A DNA stretch of 15,466 nucleotides from an uncultured Ruminococcus sp. (GCA_902797495.1 CADBTH010000207.1:1-15466), one strand, 5' to 3'; positions 6,570 to 13,340 are shown, numbered from the stretch's first letter. The notes: a model not told the origin generated them from the letters alone. Translations and numbers: made by a program.

Positions 6570-7826
6570 TCATTTTTTCTTCTTTTTCTCAAATTTTTTG
6601 CCTTTGTCGTCTTTCAGCGGAGCCGCAAGCGGATCCGTACCGCCGGAAGGATCGCCTCCCGCGTCGGTTTCGACGGGCTCGGTGCTGTCCGCATCGTCTT
6701 TTGCGCTCTCGTCTTCGTCATATCTCGTGACTCTTCCGTCGTCGGCGACTTCTTCGTCGTCTTCGTCGTCGATATGGTGGAGCGAACGAACTTTGGGACG
6801 GTTGGGATCTCTTTCTCCCGACTTCTTCTTGACCTGAGTCTTATACATCTCCTTTTCGGCGGCCTTGTAGTCCTCTTCGGTGAAGACCGGAAGCGGCATG
6901 GCTTTGGAGAGGATTATCTGCTGAAGGAGAGACAGGAGGTTTCTGAAGATCCAGTAAATACCGATAGCGGCGGCTACGATGAATGCGAAGTAGCCGGACA
7001 TCAGGGGCATTGCGTAAAGCATAGCTTTCATGCCGCAGCCGTTCTGAGCGTTCTGCTGCATGGGATCCTGATAGGTGAACTTCTTCGTCAGCCACTGGCT
7101 GAAGAGGAGCGCGATAACGGTGATGACCGGGATGAGGAGCATCCAGTTCCAGAAGCCGTCTCTCGCCACTACCGTCTGCGGAGCTTCGGAAAGGTCGATC
7201 GCGCCGCCGAACATCTTGAAGTTCGGGATCTTGGAGAAGCTGAAGTCAGTGACTCCCGCCGCCTTCGCCATCGCGTTCGCGCTTCCCTCGCCTATCGCGC
7301 GAAGGTTTGATACGAGTTTGATCTGAGAGTAAGCGTCCTGTGACGTTATCTGTTCGATGCCCGAAACGCCGCTGCTCCAGAGCTTGTTGCTGAGAACGAT
7401 CATCTTGTTGATCGCTTCGGTGTGAATGCCCGCGAGGTAACGCATGGGCATTGTGATAACTCTGAAGAGTGCGAAAAGGATAGGCATCTGGATGAGCAAG
7501 GGGAGACATCCGCCCATGGGGTTGAAGTTCTCCTTGTTGTAAAGGGCCATCGTCTCTTCCTGGATCTTCTGCTGAGTCGCTTTGTCGTTTCTGCCCTTAT
7601 ACTTGTTTCTTATCGCGGCAACCTTCGGAGCGAACTTCGCCTGCTTTATGGAATTCTTCTGCTGTTTGATAGCGAACGGCAAAAGAATGATCTGCATTAT
7701 GACGGCGAAGAACAACAACGCGAACAGGTAGTTGCCTATTCCGAGCCAGTTGCAGAAATCGTGACAGATCTTCAGGATGAAAGCTATCGGGACCCTTAAG
7801 ATATCGAAAATACCTTCAATAAACAT
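6570..7826 (-). CDS. yidC: Membrane protein insertase YidC/OxaA
   Basis: YidC inserts and folds inner-membrane proteins, alone or with Sec. This 418-residue protein has the Gram-positive core without the large proteobacterial periplasmic domain: membrane segments at about 5-22, 32-55, 105-127, 226-246 and 268-305, the basic cytoplasmic coiled-coil KQQKNSIKQAKFAPK (54-68), and the hallmark FNPMGGCLPLLIQMPIL (101-117). No lipobox cysteine is seen at the N-terminus, so it is probably not a lipoprotein, unlike B. subtilis SpoIIIJ. About 95 residues separate the GGCLP helix from the next segment, far more than in SpoIIIJ. The conserved groove arginine (R in TILIRLLILP of SpoIIIJ) aligns with Gln45 (VIMQIILLP). 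The C-terminal tail (about 315-418) is long: acidic DDEDDEE near 353-359, then a lysine-rich end. AAGGAA lies eight bases before the ATG. Confidence 0.95.
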   Translation of the reverse strand: MFIEGIFDILRVPIAFILKICHDFCNWLGIGNYLFALLFFAVIMQIILLPFAIKQQKNSIKQAKFAPKVAAIRNKYKGRNDKATQQKIQEETMALYNKENFNPMGGCLPLLIQMPILFALFRVITMPMRYLAGIHTEAINKMIVLSNKLWSSGVSGIEQITSQDAYSQIKLVSNLRAIGEGSANAMAKAAGVTDFSFSKIPNFKMFGGAIDLSEAPQTVVARDGFWNWMLLIPVITVIALLFSQWLTKKFTYQDPMQQNAQNGCGMKAMLYAMPLMSGYFAFIVAAAIGIYWIFRNLLSLLQQIILSKAMPLPVFTEEDYKAAEKEMYKTQVKKKSGERDPNRPKVRSLHHIDDEDDEEVADDGRVTRYDEDESAKDDADSTEPVETDAGGDPSGGTDPLAAPLKDDKGKKFEKKKKK

Positions 7827-7853
7827 ACTTTTATTCCTTTTTGTTTATTTCTC

Positions 7854-8153
7854 TTAAGGCGGGTTTTCACCGCCCGTGTCCTCGGAAGACGCGTCGCCCG
7901 CGGCGTTCTGCGCCTTTCTGTGTTTTTTCCGGAGAGGGACCGGGTCGTATCCGCCTTTTGAGAACGGATTGCATCTGAGTATCCTCCAGAACGCCATGGC
8001 GAGTCCGACGACGGGACCCCACTCTTGAAGAGCCTTTATGGCGTAGGAGGAGCAAGTCGGCGTGAAACGGCAACTCCCTCCGGTGTGAGGAGATACGTAC
8101 TTCTGATAGAGTCTTATCAGAAACACGAACGGGTAGCTGAGTATCTTATTCAT
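7854..8153 (-). CDS. yidD: Membrane protein insertion efficiency factor YidD
   Basis: YidD is a small membrane-peripheral protein that assists YidC-dependent insertion. This 99-residue protein shows the full signature: IRLYQKYVSP (residues 13-22), the CRFTPTCSSYA motif (28-38), and RILRCNPFSKGGYDPVP (57-73). The tail after residue 75 is a variable, polar, charged extension. The ATG at 8153 is chosen over a start further upstream because AGGAG lies seven bases before it and because all homology begins here. It overlaps the end of rnpA by eight bases, implying translational coupling, and precedes yidC by 27 bases, in the standard rnpA-yidD-yidC order. Confidence 0.94.
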   Translation of the reverse strand: MNKILSYPFVFLIRLYQKYVSPHTGGSCRFTPTCSSYAIKALQEWGPVVGLAMAFWRILRCNPFSKGGYDPVPLRKKHRKAQNAAGDASSEDTGGENPP

Positions 8154-8577
8154 CTTCCCGCTCCTCTTTACGAGCTTCGGCTCCGCTTTCTTCCGCGGCG
8201 CCGGATGATTCGAGCATATCGAGCTTTGACAGCGCGTACTGCAAGTCACGTTTTACGTCCTGCATTTTACAAACAGCGGATCTTTCCCTTGCGGCGATGA
8301 CGATAATAAAGCCGCGTTTGATCCCGAGCTCTCTGTCGGTCAGCCTATACGCTTCTCGTATGACCCTTTTAGCCCGGTTTCTCTCCACTGCGCCTCCGAT
8401 CTTTTTTGAGGCGGCTATCCCCAAGCGGTTTATGCTCTCTTTTTGCGGATTTGCTTTTCTGAGCCTCTTCTCGTGACGGTCCTTCAGGACGTATACGGCG
8501 ACGGTCTTCGCAACCGCGCGCCGTCCCGCGTAAGCCTTTGAGAAGAGGTGGTTTTCCGTGAGTGATATGAATCTCAT
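8146..8577 (-). CDS. rnpA: RNase P protein component RnpA
   Basis: RnpA binds RNase P RNA and improves recognition of precursor-tRNA 5' leaders. The 143-residue protein begins LTENHLFSKAY (residues 6-16, aromatic substrate-binding face) and has the RNA-binding signature ERNRAKRVIREAYR (65-78) followed by RGFIIVIAA. After the normal fold of about 118 residues there is an additional charged tail (LESSGAAEESG... to EREDE). The ATG at 8577 was preferred to an in-frame TTG at 8598 because AGGAGG is located five bases upstream of the ATG. It is separated from rpmH by an intrinsic terminator, so the two ribosomal/tRNA-processing genes can be expressed at different levels. Confidence 0.95.
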   Translation of the reverse strand: MRFISLTENHLFSKAYAGRRAVAKTVAVYVLKDRHEKRLRKANPQKESINRLGIAASKKIGGAVERNRAKRVIREAYRLTDRELGIKRGFIIVIAARERSAVCKMQDVKRDLQYALSKLDMLESSGAAEESGAEARKEEREDE

Positions 8578-8617
8578 GAGACCCTCCTCTTGTCGCAAGC
8601 GCTGCCCCGCCTTCTTG

Positions 8618-8655
8618 TAGAATAAAACCTCCGACGCTTTTGAAGGATCGGAGGT
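8618..8655 (-). terminator. Intrinsic terminator between rpmH and rnpA
   Basis: On the minus strand ACCTCCGA (8648-8655) pairs perfectly with TCGGAGGT (8627-8634) across a 13-base loop and is followed by TTTTATTCTAC. It lies 50 bases after the rpmH stop. Just upstream, a six-base-pair TGACTC/GAGTCA inverted repeat (8668-8673 and 8691-8696) offers a second weak hairpin. Partial termination would separate abundant L34 mRNA from less-needed rnpA-yidD-yidC mRNA. Confidence 0.7.
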
Positions 8656-8705
8656 AGGTCGCGGATTTGACTCAGGTGCGCTTGATGTTCGAGTCAGGAC
8701 AGCGT

Positions 8706-8840
8706 TCAGTGAGTAAGTCTTACTCTGCCTTTTGCACGGCGTCTCTTAAGCACTTTTCTGCCGTCTGCCGTAGCCATTCTCTTTCTGAAACCGTGTACCT
8801 TGCTTCTCTGACGCTTTTTGGGCTGATAAGTTCTGAGCAT
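8706..8840 (-). CDS. rpmH: 50S ribosomal protein L34
   Basis: L34 is a small basic protein of the large ribosomal subunit. The 44-residue product begins MLRTYQPKKRQRSKVHGF, continues with RKRMATADGRKVLKRRRAKGR, and ends VRLTH, matching the family along its entire length (normally 44-46 residues). The ribosome binding site AAGGAGGT lies about six bases before the ATG. A strong promoter lies 105 bases upstream, and a terminator follows the gene. Being so short it is easily missed by length-filtered gene finders. In most bacteria dnaA is the neighbour upstream; here it is lysA, transcribed in the same direction. Confidence 0.97.
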   Translation of the reverse strand: MLRTYQPKKRQRSKVHGFRKRMATADGRKVLKRRRAKGRVRLTH

Positions 8841-8852
8841 TATCGCACCTCC

Positions 8853-8909
8853 TTATTTTAAGTGAAAATAGTCTGAATTTAAATGCGGAGACAAGTTCTC
8901 CTTACGCAT
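8853..8909 (-). CDS. Possible 18-residue leader ORF upstream of rpmH
   Basis: On the minus strand an ATG about 12 bases downstream of the TATAAT box opens a frame of 18 codons (MRKENLSPHLNSDYFHLK) whose TAA stop merges directly with the rpmH ribosome binding site (TAAGGAGG). No Shine-Dalgarno precedes this ATG, so translation would have to be near-leaderless. An in-frame TTG follows an AAGGAG but with only three bases of spacing. Its reality is unproven; it may be a chance frame in an AT-rich leader. Confidence 0.25.
   Translation of the reverse strand: MRKENLSPHLNSDYFHLK
8883..8909 (-). promoter_or_regulatory. 5'-proximal hairpin in the rpmH leader
   Basis: ATGC and GCAT (8883-8886 and 8906-8909) plus GGAGA and TCTCC (8887-8891 and 8897-8901) form a nine-base-pair stem with a four-base bulge and five-base loop, located within the first bases of the predicted rpmH transcript. 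Such hairpins can protect the 5' end of an mRNA, or could act in leader control; the function here is inferred. Confidence 0.4.
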
Positions 8910-8920
8910 AGGCAAAATAT

Positions 8921-8950
8921 ATTATAACTATAAAAGGGCGCATTTGTCAA
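8921..8950 (-). promoter_or_regulatory. Strong promoter of rpmH
   Basis: On the minus strand the consensus -35 box TTGACA (8945-8950) and consensus -10 box TATAAT (8921-8926) are separated by 18 bases, in an AT-rich stretch. Transcription would begin near 8912-8915 and give a leader of about 75 bases before rpmH. Confidence 0.85.
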
Positions 8951-9003
8951 CACTTTTTTGAAATTTTTTATAATTGCCTATTAAATATAATCCGAAAAGA
9001 GGA

Positions 9004-10326
9004 TCATACGTCGAGGGACGCGACGTCCTCCGGAGTCTCGCGGCGGACGGCGATCCTGCTCTCTCCGCCTTTGAGCATGACTATCGGAGGGCGCGGAACT
9101 CGGTTGTAGTTCGACGCCATCGAGTAGTTGTAAGCGCCGGTCGCAAGGCACGCGACGACGTCTCCGCGCTTGATCGTGGCGGGAAGGGGCACCTTCTCCT
9201 GGATGATATCTCCGCTCTCGCAGCACCTTCCGACGACGCTGCACGGAACGGAGTGTTCCTCGTCCATCTTGTTCGCCGCGAAGAGGGTGTAGGGCGACTT
9301 ATACATCGCATATCTTACGTTGTCGGTCATTCCGCCGTCGACGGAGACGTACTTTACGAATTCGGGTATCGTCTTGACCGTCCCGACCGTGTAAAGGGTC
9401 ATCCCCGCGTCCGCGACAATGCTCCTTCCCGGCTCGAGAATGATCTCCGGTACGGGGAGAGCGAGGTCGGCGCAGACCTTTTTTATAAATTCCGCGATCT
9501 TCCGTATATTGCCCGCGATATCGACTTCGGGATCGCTCTCGAGATACCTGACCGCAAAGCCTCCGCCGAGGTCGAGCACCTCGGCGACAAATCCCGTCTC
9601 GTCGCGCATCTGCGCGATGAACGTCAGCATGACGTCCGCGGCGCGGAGGTAGACCTCGGGATCGAAAACCTGCGAGCCGATGTGGCAGTGATAACCGACG
9701 AGCTCGATCCCTTTAAGGGAGAGGGCGGTCTTCGTGATCTCCGCCGCCTGCCCCGTTTCTATCGCCGAGCCGAATTTTGAATCGACTTTTCCGGTCGTTA
9801 CCGCCGCGAAAGTGTGCGGATCGATCCCCGGAGTCAGACGGAGAAGAACCTTCTGCCTGACGCCCCTCGCCGCCGCCTCGCGGTCGATCGCGAAAAGCTC
9901 CTCCTCGTTGTCGACGACGAAGTATCCGACTCCGCGCTCCATCGCGTACGCAACGTCGCGGTCGGTCTTGTTGTTGGAGTGGAAGAGCGCTCTTTCGAGC
10001 GGGAAACCCGCCGCGTCCGCCGTGTATATCTCGCCGCACGAAACGACGTCGACGAACATTCCCTCGTCAGCCGTTATCCTGTATATCTCTTTGAAGGACG
10101 CCGCCTTCGAAGCGTACGCCGCGTGCGCCCTGCCGCCGAAGGCTTCCCTCAGCGCGGCGGAGTACGTGCGGCACCGCTCCCTTATCCTGTCCTCGTCCAT
10201 AAGGTAGAGAGGTGTCCCGTATTTTTCGGCGAGCAGTACCGTGTCCTGCCCCGCGAAGCAAAGACGCCCCGCGTATACCGATACGTTTTCGCAGAGAAGG
10301 TCTCTCTTTTCAAGCGTTGTTTCCAT
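9004..10326 (-). CDS. lysA: Diaminopimelate decarboxylase
   Basis: LysA is the pyridoxal-phosphate fold III enzyme that decarboxylates meso-diaminopimelate to L-lysine, the last step of lysine synthesis. The 440-residue protein has the PLP lysine in YASKA (K74), HCHIGSQ (213-219), the phosphate-binding LDLGGGFAV (251-259), EPGRS (298-302), VDGGMTDN (329-336), and the substrate-binding CESGD (369-373) contributed across the dimer, with the aromatic Y399 in GAYNYSMASNYN. The start at 10326 has AGAGGA with a short spacer. It is the last gene of the dapA-dapB-ddh-lysA operon, 15 bases after ddh. No convincing terminator is seen between its stop and the rpmH promoter about 60 bases on, so read-through into rpmH is possible. 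Confidence 0.97.
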   Translation of the reverse strand: METTLEKRDLLCENVSVYAGRLCFAGQDTVLLAEKYGTPLYLMDEDRIRERCRTYSAALREAFGGRAHAAYASKAASFKEIYRITADEGMFVDVVSCGEIYTADAAGFPLERALFHSNNKTDRDVAYAMERGVGYFVVDNEEELFAIDREAAARGVRQKVLLRLTPGIDPHTFAAVTTGKVDSKFGSAIETGQAAEITKTALSLKGIELVGYHCHIGSQVFDPEVYLRAADVMLTFIAQMRDETGFVAEVLDLGGGFAVRYLESDPEVDIAGNIRKIAEFIKKVCADLALPVPEIILEPGRSIVADAGMTLYTVGTVKTIPEFVKYVSVDGGMTDNVRYAMYKSPYTLFAANKMDEEHSVPCSVVGRCCESGDIIQEKVPLPATIKRGDVVACLATGAYNYSMASNYNRVPRPPIVMLKGGESRIAVRRETPEDVASLDV

Positions 10327-10341
10327 CGTTTTTCCTCTGAT

Positions 10342-11316
10342 TCAAAGCATTGTCGCTCTCTGCTCCTCGGGCGTGAGGGGAGAGAGGTCGCGCGGCGCGA
10401 CGTCGAAGAGAGTTATGCATCCCGTCTCGCCGCGGCTCTTCATCCTGTAAACGGCTCTTGCCGCCGCGACGAGGACGCCCGCCGTGAATTCCGGGTTTGA
10501 GTCGAGAGTCAGCTTGTATTCTATCGTGTGGCTGTGCGCGCCGCCGCCGGTCTTGCCGCTCCTGATGACGAAGCCTCCGTGAGGCAGCTCGGAGTGGTCG
10601 CGCTTCATCTCTTCCGATGAGATGAATTTCACGGTCGTGTCGTAGTCCGCGAAGTAGTCCGGCATCGTTTTGATCTCGTTTTCTATTCTTTCAAGGTCCG
10701 CGCCTTCCTCTGCGACGACGTAGCACTCGCGAAGGTGCTTTTCCCTCGTCGTGAGCGCGGGATTCTCACCGCTTCTCACCGCCTCGAGCGCTTCCTCCCT
10801 CGGAACCGTGTACTGCCTTGCGTCAAGGACTCCGTCGATGCGGCGCACAGCGTCCGAGTGACCCTGGCTGACCCCTCGTCCCCAGAAGGTGTAGTTCTCG
10901 CCGTCCGGGAGAATGGACGTCGAATAGAGTCTGTTCAGAGAGAACATACCGGGATCCCAGCCCGCCGAGATCAGCGCGAGAGTTCCCGCGCTCTTCGCCG
11001 CGCTGTCTACCGCCGCGAAATGCTCGGGTATCTTCGGGTGAGTGTCGAAGCTGTCGACGACGGAGAAACACTTCGCGATCATCGGAGTCATTTTGGGAAG
11101 GTCCGTCGCGCTCCCTCCGCAGATTATCATAACGTCTATCTCGTCTTTGAATCTCTCAACGTCCGCGGCGCTGAATACCTGCGCGCCAAGCGCCGTCTTC
11201 ACAGTCGACGGGTCGCGTCTCGTGAACACGCCGACGACTTCAACGTCGGAGTTCTGTGACGCGGAATATTCAACTCCCCGACCGAGATTGCCGTAACCGT
11301 AAATTCCTATTTTCAT
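10342..11316 (-). CDS. ddh: meso-Diaminopimelate D-dehydrogenase
   Basis: Ddh is an NADPH-dependent enzyme that makes meso-diaminopimelate directly from tetrahydrodipicolinate and ammonia, replacing four steps of the acylated routes. The 324-residue protein closely follows the Corynebacterium glutamicum enzyme: Rossmann loop GYGNLGRGVE (7-16), FTRRD (31-35) at the NADP phosphate region, CGGSATDLP (66-74), SAGWDPGMFSLNR (117-129), TFWGRGVSQGHSDAVRRI (143-160), and later TMPDYF, LPHGGFVI and LDSNPEFTA. Start ATG at 11316 with GGAGG eight bases upstream. It lies 20 bases after dapB and 15 before lysA, so the four genes form one operon. Its presence explains why no dapD, dapL or dapE is needed nearby. 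Confidence 0.96.
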   Translation of the reverse strand: MKIGIYGYGNLGRGVEYSASQNSDVEVVGVFTRRDPSTVKTALGAQVFSAADVERFKDEIDVMIICGGSATDLPKMTPMIAKCFSVVDSFDTHPKIPEHFAAVDSAAKSAGTLALISAGWDPGMFSLNRLYSTSILPDGENYTFWGRGVSQGHSDAVRRIDGVLDARQYTVPREEALEAVRSGENPALTTREKHLRECYVVAEEGADLERIENEIKTMPDYFADYDTTVKFISSEEMKRDHSELPHGGFVIRSGKTGGGAHSHTIEYKLTLDSNPEFTAGVLVAAARAVYRMKSRGETGCITLFDVAPRDLSPLTPEEQRATML

Positions 11317-11336
11317 TTTTCCGCCCTCCGGGTCTC

Positions 11337-12083
11337 TTATATTTGTATCATATCGTTCATCGTGTAAAGCCCTGCCTCTTTACCGGCGAGGAATTTTGCC
11401 GCCGCGACGGCTCCCGACGCGAAAAGCGCTCTCGAGTGAGCCTCGTGCTTCAGAGTCACCGTCTCGTTCTGCGTTCCGACGAGCACCTCGTGAACTCCGA
11501 CGACGTTTCCGATGCGAACGCTCGAAATGCCGATCTCGTCAGCCCTGCGCTTCGCGTGTCCGCTCCTTCCGCAGACGACCTCCGACTCCGGCCTCGCTTC
11601 CTTTATCGCGTCCGCGATCGCAAGCGCAGTCCCGCTCGGAGCGTCTATCTTTCTGTCGTGATGTACCTCGACGATCTCGATCTCCGCTCCGTCCATTACC
11701 GCCGCCGCCTTCTTTGCCAGAGCGCACAGAAGCGCGACCCCGATCGAGAAGTTCGCCGCGAAGAAGACGGGGATAGCCTTGGCCGCCTCGGCGATCATTT
11801 CCTTTTCCGCGTCTGTCTGCCCCGTCGTCGCTATGACGAGCGGGATCTTTTTATCTACCGCGAATGACGTCAGCGCCGCGGTCGCCGCGTGATGGGAAAA
11901 ATCTATTATGCAGTCGGCGTCTTCACCGACCTCGTCAAACGATTTGTATACCGGGACGGGCATCCCGAAGGCGGGGGACGCGTCGATCCCTGCGACGACG
12001 TTCATGCCGCTTGAAGGATCGCACGCGATCTCGTAGACCTCGCGTCCCATGTGTCCGCAGATCCCGCTTATAATGATATCCAT
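11337..12083 (-). CDS. dapB: 4-Hydroxy-tetrahydrodipicolinate reductase
   Basis: DapB reduces the product of DapA to tetrahydrodipicolinate with NAD(P)H. The 248-residue protein has the nucleotide-binding loop SGICGHMGRE (6-15), IDFSHHAA (60-67), ATTGQT (85-90), AANFSIGVALL (109-119), and the catalytic signature EVHHDRKIDAPSGTA (139-153) with H141 and K145. Length is near the normal 240-270. AAGGAG lies six bases before the ATG and overlaps the dapA stop codon (TAAGGAG), giving tight coupling. The adenine-ribose-binding region contains AGIDASPAFG (31-40); cofactor preference was not deduced. Confidence 0.96.
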   Translation of the reverse strand: MDIIISGICGHMGREVYEIACDPSSGMNVVAGIDASPAFGMPVPVYKSFDEVGEDADCIIDFSHHAATAALTSFAVDKKIPLVIATTGQTDAEKEMIAEAAKAIPVFFAANFSIGVALLCALAKKAAAVMDGAEIEIVEVHHDRKIDAPSGTALAIADAIKEARPESEVVCGRSGHAKRRADEIGISSVRIGNVVGVHEVLVGTQNETVTLKHEAHSRALFASGAVAAAKFLAGKEAGLYTMNDMIQI

Positions 12084-12093
12084 ACGCCGCTCC

Positions 12094-12984
12094 TTATACG
12101 TTTATTCCGACTTTTCTCATCTCGCCAAGAAGAGCCTCGCCGTGAGACGCTTCAATGGGAGTGAGCGGAAGCCTCAGCGAGTTCGCGCCGTAGCCCATCG
12201 CGGCCATCGCCGCTTTCGCGGGGATCGGGTTGACCTCGCAGAACAGAGCGTTCACGAGGGGCAGATAGTCGAGCTGCATCTTCGCCGCTTCGGCGTAGTT
12301 TCCGTCGAGACAGAGGTGACACATCCTCGACGTCTCGGCTGGAAGAAGATTCGACAGAACGGAGATGACTCCCTTCGCACCGAGAGACATTATCGGAACG
12401 ATCTGGTCGTCGTTGCCCGAGTAAAGGTCGATCTTATCGCGGCAAAGAGATGCGATCTCGGCGATCTGAGAAATGTTGCCCGACGCCTCTTTCACGCCGA
12501 CGATATTCGGGTGGTCGGCGAGCGCGGCGACGGACGCGGGAGTCAGATTGCACCCCGTCCTCGACGGCACGTTGTAGAGTATGCACGGCTTGTCGGACTC
12601 GTCCGCGATAAGCTCGAACGACTTGATAAGTCCGCCTTGAGTCGCCTTGTTGTAGTACGGAGTGACGAGGAGCATCGCGTCAGCGCCCATCTCGCACGCC
12701 GCCTTTGTCAGGTCGATAGCGTACGCCGTGTCGTTCGAGCCCGTTCCCGCGATGACGGGAACGCGGTGTGCCACGCGGTCGACGCAGTATTTCATGACGT
12801 CGCGGTGCTCTTCGTCCGAGAGGGTCGAGCCCTCGCCGGTCGTCCCCGCGACGACTATCGCGTCGATGCCGGAGGCTATCTGAAAATCGATCAGCCTGCC
12901 GAAGCTCTCGTAGTCGACTGACCCGTCCTCAAAGAACGGCGTGATAATGGCGGTAGCCGCCCCTTCGAATACCGTGTTTTTCAT
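12094..12984 (-). CDS. dapA: 4-Hydroxy-tetrahydrodipicolinate synthase
   Basis: DapA condenses pyruvate with aspartate semialdehyde, the committed step to diaminopimelate and lysine. The 296-residue protein is a class I aldolase-fold enzyme with the Schiff-base lysine in GVKEASG (K165), the proton-relay tyrosine in YNVPSRTG (Y137), the GTTGEGSTL loop (47-55), and VTPYYNK (107-113). Start at 12984 has AAGGAG seven bases upstream. It is the first gene of the lysine operon and directly follows the lysine riboswitch and its terminator, so lysine should switch off the complete operon. Whether the enzyme itself retains feedback inhibition cannot be decided from the motifs read here. Confidence 0.97.
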   Translation of the reverse strand: MKNTVFEGAATAIITPFFEDGSVDYESFGRLIDFQIASGIDAIVVAGTTGEGSTLSDEEHRDVMKYCVDRVAHRVPVIAGTGSNDTAYAIDLTKAACEMGADAMLLVTPYYNKATQGGLIKSFELIADESDKPCILYNVPSRTGCNLTPASVAALADHPNIVGVKEASGNISQIAEIASLCRDKIDLYSGNDDQIVPIMSLGAKGVISVLSNLLPAETSRMCHLCLDGNYAEAAKMQLDYLPLVNALFCEVNPIPAKAAMAAMGYGANSLRLPLTPIEASHGEALLGEMRKVGINV

Positions 12985-13020
12985 TTTGATTCTCCTTTTT
13001 CGTTACCTATGATTTTGCCG

Positions 13021-13062
13021 TCAAAAACAAAAAATGACGGAAACCGATAAAGTAACCATCAT
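13021..13062 (-). terminator. Riboswitch-controlled terminator before dapA
   Basis: On the minus strand ATGATGG (13056-13062) pairs with CCGTCAT (13034-13040) over seven base pairs including one G-T, with a 15-base loop, followed by TTTTTTGTTTTTGA. Position between riboswitch and dapA fits a lysine-induced terminator. A neighbouring hairpin (AGGG at 13081-13084, CCCT at 13071-13074, extended by an AAAGAAA/TTTCTTT pairing) may be part of the switch. Confidence 0.6.
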
Positions 13063-13096
13063 GCAAAGAAAGGGTTTTCGCCCTGTGTTTTCTTTT

Positions 13097-13261
13097 CTGA
13101 TAGCTCTCCGCATTTCTGCGACAGTAGAAGGGATCTTATTCCCGTCTCCCAGCACGAAGTTTGCCAAACTCCGCCTTCGGCGTATACCCCTTTCGCGGCG
13201 CGGTCTTCGGCAGACCGTACTTGCGCCGTTACTCTTGATGCTACGCGCCTCTATCGATCAC
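13097..13261 (-). ncRNA. Lysine riboswitch (L box)
   Basis: This leader RNA binds lysine and controls the dap operon. On the minus strand, conserved pieces appear in the right order: GATAGAGGCGCG near the 5' end (13245-13256), AGAGTA (13230-13235), CGCCGAAGG (13174-13182), GCTGGGAG, then ACTGTCGCAGAAATGCGGAG, and closing GAGCTATC (13099-13106). GATAG and CTATC form P1. Helices visible: CGGTCT/AGACCG, CGGAGTTT/AAACTTCG, GGGA/TCCC and CGCA/TGCG. Several core segments coincide with the B. subtilis lysC leader as recalled. The predicted transcription start falls just before P1. Confidence 0.93.
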
Positions 13262-13265
13262 CTTT

Positions 13266-13294
13266 ATTCTATCATGCATATCCCGCGCTGTCAA
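13266..13294 (-). promoter_or_regulatory. Promoter of the lysine operon
   Basis: On the minus strand TTGACA (13289-13294) and TAGAAT (13266-13271) are separated by exactly 17 bases, immediately upstream of the riboswitch. Transcription would start at about 13259-13261, so the riboswitch helix P1 lies at the very 5' end of the message. Confidence 0.85.
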
Positions 13295-13340
13295 GCATTT
13301 GAATATAAATTCATAAAAACCGTGATATTATACGACAAAT

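Noticed and set aside
5700..7310. A long plus-strand open frame running opposite jag and yidC.
   Set aside because: It is antisense to two well-recognised genes, has no ribosome binding site of note and arises from the GC-rich codon pattern of the true strand.
8154..8249. An extended N-terminus for YidD (32 further residues).
   Set aside because: The extra residues have no family similarity and lie within rnpA; the ATG at 8153 has a good ribosome binding site.
8841..9003. Replication origin next to rpmH, because the region is AT-rich and rpmH normally neighbours dnaA.
   Set aside because: No TTATCCACA-like DnaA boxes, no dnaA and no iterons were seen; the AT-rich sequence is explained by a consensus promoter and leader.
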